This document shows, in pieces, positions 10,601-19,600 of a stretch of 24,490 nucleotides of DNA. The DNA lies in the NCBI GenBank assembly GCA_000934455.1, contig KN888163.1:24018-48507 (forward strand), read 5' to 3'. This DNA comes from Apostichopus parvimensis. Its lineage: Eukaryota > Echinodermata > Holothuroidea > Aspidochirotida > Stichopodidae. The first letter of the stretch is position 1. Each line of letters begins with the position of its first letter. Both the position numbers and the translations under genes were made by a program. The notes beneath the pieces were generated by a model, which saw only the letters and a program-made list of their open reading frames with translations, had not been told where the DNA came from and made no database searches.

Positions 10601-13600
10601 GTTAAGCTTTTTCAACACTGCAACACACTAATATGTTAATGATGGTTAACAATTTCAACCACCTTCCTCCTCACTCCCCCCCCCCCTCCTCTCCATAACA
10701 AAAACAAAGACCCCTTATGCTGGGTTTCATTAAAGTCTTCACTTCAATTATTACAGCAATATTTGAACTGATACTTCAGTTGTAATCGTGAAGTACTCAA
10801 GGCTGATTACTTTGCCAAAGTAATCAATTTTACGATTATACTTTGCACTTTTATCAAAAGTAGTCGAATACGATTACTTCATAAAATGTAATCGATTGTA
10901 GTGGATTAGGATTACTGGTTACGATTATCCCAAGCCTCTTTGTGATACCAGCAACTACTCTTGTTTGTGAACTGGGATAGTTTGTTTGATAGTTTGTTTG
11001 AAGTTGCCAAATTTTGAAGTAACTTGTTCTTACAACTATGTTTGTCTATGAAATTTTATGAATATTATTCACAAGTTGGCATTCTTATGGACAGTAGTCA
11101 TTGTTTTTTGTAAACAAAAAGGAACAGTGTTGTAAACAATTTGGGATAGTTTTGTCCGTCCAAAATTGTTTTGTTTGTCCAAAGAGGTAATTTTACTGTA
11201 ATGTTCACAAACTGTTCCCCTTCAACCATGACAGTGGGGGTTTTGATTGTTGGCCATGAAATTAAAGCATACAGTACTTACCTAAGCTACTATTACTGTG
11301 CAAGGTGATTTAGGCATCCCTGGCTGCGGTATACGTACTGTACAGGACACAGTATTTAGATAGAAAAGTAGATAGAAAAGTGCAAACTGTATGGAGAGTT
11401 ATAGGTAGATAAGCATCATGGCTTGTGAATTCCAAACCAGTAAGGTTTGAGGAATCTGTGCATGCTAAAAGGTACTCTACTCTACACATCTTTTCTCCCT
11501 GACAGCATTCCCAAATTTCTTTTAGAATAAAACTGTAAGCTAAGGGTTTAGGTATAACTTGTCTTCCATTCAAGGGACAAAGTTCTTCTCTGCTGACTAT
11601 TGACATGTTCAGTATATATATTTCATAAATTATAAGTGTAATTTCAATAGACTCATCACTCATGTCTGGTTCATTTGATTGCGATTGATTGGTTTTGTCA
11701 AGCGCCTAGAGCAGCTACTACTTCTTGTATCTGATTCGGCGCTACGTAAATCCAACTTTATTATTACTATTTTGAATGTAAAATAGCTACAGTACATTAC
11801 ATGTAAATTTGCCAAACAGCTCAGCTTACAGAACTTTGTTAACGATATAGGTAACTATGGCAATATTCTCTGGCTGAAATAAAAACCAAATTGTTTAATA
11901 AGGATGCTGCTGCTTAAATGTGTAAAAAAAAAAAGCGTTAGCAGTAAAACAAAGAAAAAATTACTTACAATCGCAAATGAACACATAAATTATCTCTGGT
12001 GTTGTAAAATTCATTATCGTTGCGGAGATATTCAAAAAAAGTGTTTGGTGAAATATAGACTCTGAGCTCTACTCTCAAAGGTGTAATAATGGGATCCCAC
12101 CCACACAAATCTTATTTATAGCTGACGAGGTGATTGGAGGTGGGGGGGGGGGAGGTTGGAGGGGAATATTAATAGCTAATCTTAGCAAACCAAAGACTTG
12201 TAGCTGTGTGATAACTTTCACAAATGTAGGAGGAAAATATTTCTCCAAAGAAAGAAGATACCCTGTTAATGATGATCATCTAACCATCTTGATTCTACAT
12301 TAGTTGGTGGGAAAAGACAACTTTGTTCTTAAAATCAATCCTATAGTCAACAAGTGGTGGCAACTGAAGAAGCATCTGAACCACAGTGCTTAAATGGTAC
12401 AAACACAGCATCTTGAGTCCCAGTATGAGTGAAATTTACCTCGGTATGACTACACATACAATAATCTACTGCAAGGAATAATTCAGTGTTCAAATTTTGT
12501 GTTCAAATTTTGTGTTCAAATTTTGTGTAGCAGTTTTCAAGGCCCTGGATTTTGTCCGTTATAAAATAATATGATTTCTGTGTAAAAAGGAGGGAAGAAC
12601 CCCTGTTTTCTACTTATAACAGCTTAGAAAACATTTTTTCCCTCAGGTCTTTTGTTGTGTTTCTCTGTAAAAGCCTGAAAAGGAAGTTGTGAATAACTTC
12701 AAGGTAATTCACGGCAAACTTCCATTGTTGGAGATCCGTCATGCAACATGCTGTAGTATGGTTTTAGTTGTCTGTACAGTAATGTGGTTGGAATACTTGA
12801 ATAAGAAAAAACAGAGACAATTTACAATATCTCTATAACCAACAGGAAACTTATAGCAACTACCACAATTTCCTGAACCGCTTTTTTCAATCCAACAGAT
12901 TGAATAGTGTAATGGAAGTCACTTTCAGCATGTCTATAATTACCTTGGACTACAATTGCCTTTTACGATAGTTTTTAACATTTTTAAATCATATTTATTA
13001 TTATTTATATCATTATTATTATTATTTTTTTTTTCCCTTTCCTTCTTTTATTTACCAGAGAGGCACACATCAACAGAATTAGGATACAAGCTTCTCTTTC
13101 ATCGGGTGCTCGGTGACAATATTCTTTTTGAGACGGGTGATGAAGGGTTACGAGTCGCTTCAGTCATACATAGTCTCTTCGGGCCTCAAGTCTTACCTGC
13201 AGTGGAGCCCTTAGTTGATAGAGTTATCCTTAAACATTTTTATGCACTCGATAAATTGTAAGTCAGTTTTGAACACCTTTATGACTTAAAAGTTCATTTA
13301 AATATAACAATTTGTTTGTAGTTTTGACAATTTAAAAATCACACTGTAGAAAAGCTATTTTGGAGAATTTATGGCAGGTCTTCAACTTTCTGAATAGCTG
13401 GCATGTATGTAGATACAGTAACTCGCATGTTTGTTGAATTGGTAGATACCCTGAGAAAATATTTTGATGTCCTTGTAAGTAGAATTCACAGAGGTTTTCT
13501 GTATTTATGTTGAAATATATCAATGTATCAAATGCAACAGTTGAGCAAAATGGTGATTTTTATCTTGATATTTATTGTTTGTTTGTTATCATTGTTCACA

Positions 13601-16600
13601 ATATCAGCTTTTTTTTTCTTTGTCACGCTTTTCTACATCCTCATAGAAACGCAGTCCCCGTTTACACAACATTTAAAGCATTTGCCACAGAACTTTCACT
13701 TGCATTATTCATGGGGCTTGATCCAGATGAGAACGAAGCCTTATTTAAACAGGTCTCAGGGCTAGCAACAGCACATTGGCATGGTAAGTTGGGTGTCATC
13801 AGCATACTCAGGTACTCATGCATCAATATACTACTGTGCAGAGAAAAGGATTCAAAGGATCCGGTTTCATTGTAGCTTCAAGTATCACCCTTAAAGAGGT
13901 GGCACATTGATCCTTGACCATGTGTTTCACCAGAAAATATATTCTGTGCTTCAGAGATGATCGATAGATATCAGAAGTGGAAACATTGCAGAAATCTCAA
14001 GTTAGATGTTACATGTACTGTTTGTTCTGTACACTTTGTGTGTATGACAACGTATGACATACGTTGACCAGCAAGAAAATGTTTAAAACTTGCATTCCAT
14101 CTCCCTGTCTCCCTTACCCTCTCCAATCAAGTTTCCTATCAAACATCTTAATAAAGATGAAGACAATTTATTGAAAGACGCCGATCAGATCTATGGCACA
14201 AATCTTGCGGAAACCATGTCACCTCATTGAAACATGGGACATCAAAACGATGAATGTTACTTTAATCATGTTTGAAAGCGATACCATACAGTAGACTGAG
14301 AATTCCTAATGTATTACATACTGTGGCACAGCAGGTAGTAGATTGGGAGAGGGACATGGGCCTCTGGGATATTAATGTATCCTGTAAATCACATGTCATT
14401 TGCTGTTAGGATCCATGCTGTTCCTTGACGTAACATATGTCTGGGTGATAATGTGGTCATTCACGCATCCGCTGGGACATGAATATTCAGTATCATGGAG
14501 TCATTTACATTTCACAATCCAATGTTTATATGCTTTACGTTTTGAACGTTCCTTGAGTGCGGCATTTATAAGGTTCTGTTGTTCTATGTAGTGGGATCTT
14601 CATTCCTGGTAGGATTGCCATTGGTAATGATTGCGTTTATCAGTCATGGGCATTATTTGAACATGTGACGTGAATATTCAGTATCATGGAGTCATTTACA
14701 TTTCACAATACAATGTATATGCTTTACGTTTTGAACGTTCCTTGAGTGCGGCATTTATAAGGTTCTGTTGTTCTATGAAGTGAGATCTTCATTCCTGGTA
14801 GGATTGTCATTGGTTAATGATTGCGTTTATCAGTCATGGGCATTATTTGAACATGTGACGTGAATATTCAGTATCATGGAGTCATTTACATTTCACAATC
14901 CAATGTATATATGCTTTACGTTTTGATCGTTCATTGAGTGCGGCATTTATAAGGTTCTGTTGTTCTATGTAGTGAGATCTTCATTCCTGTAAGGATTGTC
15001 ATTGGTAATGATTGCGTTTATCAGTCATGGGCATTATTTGAATATGTTATTGAACAGCTTTTTTAATCATGATAGTCTTTCCTTGATAGTGGTCTTATGA
15101 TAGTGCAGAAGTACCGCAATAGGTTTGAATTATTCATTTAATATCATTATTTTTTTTTATCTCTAGGTATGATCACTCTACCAGTTAAAGTCAGTATTCC
15201 CGTACTTGGCCCAACAACTTTCAATAAATCAATGGAAGCACAGGTAAAATTAACTGTAGTTAATAAAAAAAATTATGCATTGGTTCATATATTACAACCT
15301 GCTCCCCCCCCCCCCCATACTCACTGAAGTCATTTACTGCATTGTTCATTAAGAAAGACCCTGAGATTAAAATGCTTTTGTAGCCTCAAAATGTGCCATC
15401 ATCTTGCAAGTAAACCTACTGTAGGTGCTTTTAAAGACAATAACAACATATGCTTTATACCATGTACTATATATATGACAAGGCTAGACCAGAGTTCTGT
15501 TGTAATGCATGGTTCCCACACAGTCTGATAAATGGGGAAAGTCTGTAAAAAGAAATGAACCTCTCCCGATACTTGAAAGTCCTTGAATTGTTCAGTTTAG
15601 TCCAGGAGAGTGATGAACAATATTTGTCCGCAGCAGTCAGTTTTGGATGTGTTCTCTGAATTATAATTTTCCATTAAATTTGCAATTGATTGATAGGAGT
15701 TTTGCAAAACGTTACACTTGTAAGGCCTTCTATAGGCAGCCTACCACTACATCCTCATTAGAGTGTAGGCTTCATAGTTAACCATAAAACATGTATTGAT
15801 TTGGTGAAAAGTGTGGGCAAACATGGTAAATGGTGCTAGACTAGGGATTACTACGTAATAACGGGGAATGCCTTTGGCAGCACTTGATACAAATGATGAA
15901 ACCTAAAGAAGATATAATATCACATGAGAGCTCAAGTAATTTATGTGGTAGGGTATGTCACGTTGTAGGAATTGTGCCTCAATGTCCTACCTACACCCCA
16001 CCCCACCCCCCAGTAGCGCCGACGTCCCCCTTTAAACTTTTTGTCTTGTAACAAGTGTTTTCTTTCTGCCTCTGTCACCTTTTTTAGGACAAACTATTAG
16101 CAATAATCAAGGAAAAGTTAGATGTATGTAAAGAAGGGTCAGTCCTACATCACTTCAAGTCGGCGGGATTCAGAGATCGCAAAGAGGTGGAGCAGCATCT
16201 TCTTCTCTTCGTCTCTGCAGTTATACCAAAGGCCTTTGCAGCTTTCTTCACGTCTTTCATTCATGCAATTTCAGGTCCTGACATGGTAAGCATTTCATGA
16301 CTTTTTGTTTTTCTTCTTGGGTTTCGTGGAAAAAGGGGTTATCAGGCAGTAAAATATAATAATAATCATACTGAATTTCTGATGGTACTTTGAAAATGAC
16401 ATTGGCAGACTCAGAGGAACTGTGGTACCAATGTGTACCTCTATAACCAGTGCTATGGTCGGGCAGATGAAGGCGGTGGTACTGCAAGCAATGAGACCTA
16501 GCAGACCCCTGCCGTTGTAAGGTGGGGTTCTGTTTCTTCCAGGAGAAATCCACAGTTTTCCCATCAGAAATGGTTTTCCAAATTGTAAAAAAAAAATTGG

Positions 16601-19600
16601 AAAGTGAGCTAAAATTGTCAATTGGATGTTCCACCCGATGTGGTGAATTGCAAGTGATAGGCGATTCTGCTATTACCACATGCATGTATGTTGCTGCCCA
16701 AGCATCGTCAAATTAGTCGCATCCAAGTATAAAGGTATATCACACTAGTGGGGCAAAAAACCTTTGACATTGCTCAGCAGAAATTAAAAACAATTTCAAC
16801 ACTTTAACTAGTTAATTAGGATTTGCCATGCTTTTCCTGTGCTCCTCTCTAACATGTCTCCAGACTCCAATCAGTGTATGGTTTATATCCATATGAAGTT
16901 TACCCAATATTTGGTAACAGTTTAGCATCCCCCCCCCCCTCCTGTTTAACCCTTTCTGGCTTAACGCCCCTCGCCGTTTCCTGCCGAATCTACCGTACAG
17001 TCATGAAGTCAACCATCTTTTTATCTCACAAAGTTTTGGAGGTTTGTTTTTGTGTCTGTCCTGTCTTCATGTCTATGATGTTTTAGTCTCTATAAGAGTA
17101 TGCTGTGATCCCATACCTGAGTTTAATCCCTGAACACTACAGGATAGAATGCTTCGCTGCAAGCCAGCAAACAAACAAACAATTCTTTCATGCGCAATCC
17201 AGAATACCACAAAAGTTGTTGTTATAAATGTAATCAAGATCAGTGACTTTGATTTTCTTGTTGCATAGGAGATCCACTACTGCCCCAATATAATATGAGT
17301 TTCACTTCTGTGTTTTGGTCACCCACATTCCTTCTCTATTGATTGGACAAATAATTGCTTTTGTTCGGACGACCTGGACCTTAAAGTCAGACGGAAGAAC
17401 TAAAATCGTTCTCGAAAAGAGTAAATGTAGACTAGATGTTATTACTTTGTGAATTAAGTGTTTGTCCCTTGATTAACATCTAAGGGTATTTCATCAAGTC
17501 TGACACTAGTACCAATGTCATCTGAGAAACATCAGGAAATAAATGCCTAACCAGGACTACTTTAATTTTCAATTTTTTTTTAACCTTGATGCTAGGAGAA
17601 TCATTGTTGCGTTATGTGTCTTTTCATTCGCAGGCTGAATTACGGAGTAAAGCAAGAGAAGACGATGATTACTTAGACTGCATCCAGACAGAGGTTGAGA
17701 GATTGTGGCCTCCATTTTTGGGAGGAAGGAGAAACGTACTAGAAGTAAGTCATTGAACTATATATTCAAACAGTAAACATCCGTATCCATGCAAACAACC
17801 AACAAGACAGGATGCGAGATAGTCTGCAAATATTTGCAGCCGAGGAGGCCCTGGGGCATATAGAGTCTTGTTTAAACCATGGTAGGTGCCTAGCAGCAAC
17901 TGGAGATGTCAGAGAAGTAGATTGATGGATATCAAACAAGGGTTATGCCTATCCATCACCCATCACAGAGCCATAGGGATAGGAACTGTAGAGTCACCAC
18001 CAGCAGTTATTGACCTGATTAATTGTTACCCAAATAAAGCAGAAAGCAATATTCATATTGCATCAAGTGTGTTTGTTTTTTCCTTCTTGTGTCTTCCTAA
18101 ACCTTAAGGCAACAAAAACATTTCATTTCTTTTTGCCCTGAACATAGTCAAAATTGAAAACTGTACCATGGTAACGGTGTGTGTGTGTGTGGGTATGCGT
18201 ATGTTTGCATGTGTTAGTGACACCTGCTTGTAAACGTGATAACTCCAATAGATTGCCTTGGTTGAATTTCATACTTGGTATATTGTTTCCTTTTTTTGAG
18301 TTCAAGAACCCTATCGAAGTTGATGTTGTTCGAAGGTCATTTGGGGTCAACATTGATCTGAGAACGTTGTAAACACAATTACAGCGTTGAAGGACAGGTC
18401 ATTTCATTGTTTTGATATCATATCATATCCTAAATTTCCTGTTGAGGTAATTTATGGAAAAGTAGAGGAAAGATGGAGGAAAGATTTGCATGATGCCTCG
18501 GTTCAACATTTCTGGTATCTCCAACAAGTCATGTATGTAATATAAACATCCACATATATTTCGTGCTGCAGAGTTAATCCAACTTTTTGTCCTATTTCTT
18601 GCCTCTGTCTATTTTTGCCATGCATTTACAGATGTTGACATATAATACCAATCATAAATTTCTTCTCTTCTGTACAGGATATAGTATTAGACGGTTACAG
18701 GATACCCAAGGGTCATGTGATCGTGTACATATCCCGCGCAGCCCAGAGAGACCCTGCAGTCTTCTTGGATCCCGATTCATTTAAGCCTCAGAGATGGGTC
18801 GGAAAGTGAGTTTTATCTCATTTCACAGAGATAATTTGTTGGAGTTATTAGCATTGAAAGTCTATTGCAATGAAGTAATCGAAACTTCAATGCGTTTTTG
18901 CATTCTGGTTTCGAACTATTTTTCAAGAACTAGCCTGAAGTCTTACCCATTTCGTTAGCCCAGTGAAATCCTTCTTCTTTGGTAATGTTACACAGGAGGA
19001 CCTAAACTAATCATTTTTAGAAGGAAACCTCCACAAAAAGACCACTTTCTTTATAAAACTGCAAAGGATGTCAGGTGCACATGTGAGGCATTGTTTGCAG
19101 AGCAATACCAAGCAATACTTCATTTTGTAAAAACTTTTCCTTTATTTAAAAGTAAAGCAGCATGGATAACATTACTTCTTTTTGTGAAATCAAAGTACTA
19201 CCAGATGCAAGTATCCACATGTACGCGAGGGATGATGACGTATTATGCGTTAATATTTCTTTCCTTACCTGTTCCTTCACAGGACCCGTAAAGAGAGGAC
19301 CCATTCAGTTCTCATGTACGGAGCTGGACCTCGAAGCTGCGTCGGCCACGACTTAGTCCGTAGAATGATAATGGTAAGATGCATCGTGGGTAAAGATAGT
19401 TTCTTCTTTTTTCATTTTTTTTAATTCTGATTTTACAGGTAGCCTGTCACTCTTTCAAGTTTGTTTTTTTTTTGCTTGAAAGACCTTAGTTATCCACAAA
19501 ATTAGTGTATTTTCATGTCATCTCTGAGGCTTATTTATGAGTTTATTTTTGTTGTTGTTAGGCCCACAGAAGGTGTTAATGGTCCGAGAGTGAAAGTATT

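Larger units (their letters stand above)
7659..13058 (+). other. Intron 1 of the P450 gene (5.4 kb)
   Basis: It is bounded by GTGAGG and TTTACCAG. It contains poly-C tracts (8062-8088, 9640-9649, 10673-10688), a poly-G tract (12141-12153), the palindrome cluster at 9895-10937, a SINE-like tail near 11690-11775, a 13-bp triple repeat at 12487-12525 and an ATT-rich stretch before exon 2. No conserved exon was seen inside: the Glu64 codon joins cleanly across it. Confidence 0.8.

Noticed and set aside
11310..11663. 117-residue antisense open frame in intron 1
   Set aside because: It is the longest antisense frame outside repeats and exons, but has no domain, no neighbouring exons and no family resemblance.
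7659..13058. A missing exon within intron 1
   Set aside because: The phase-1 junction makes Glu64 and the sequence HQLLRERHTS runs straight on, as in other P450s; no extra exon is needed.
14400..14591. 63-residue frame in intron 3
   Set aside because: It falls in the first copy of the 190-bp tandem repeat, and the other copies do not preserve a matching protein.
14481..15046. CRISPR-like array
   Set aside because: The units are contiguous 190-bp tandem copies with no unique spacers, and the DNA is eukaryotic.
16257..16685. 142-residue antisense open frame overlapping P450 exon 5
   Set aside because: It overlaps a well-supported exon on the other strand and has no recognisable motifs; likely a chance frame.
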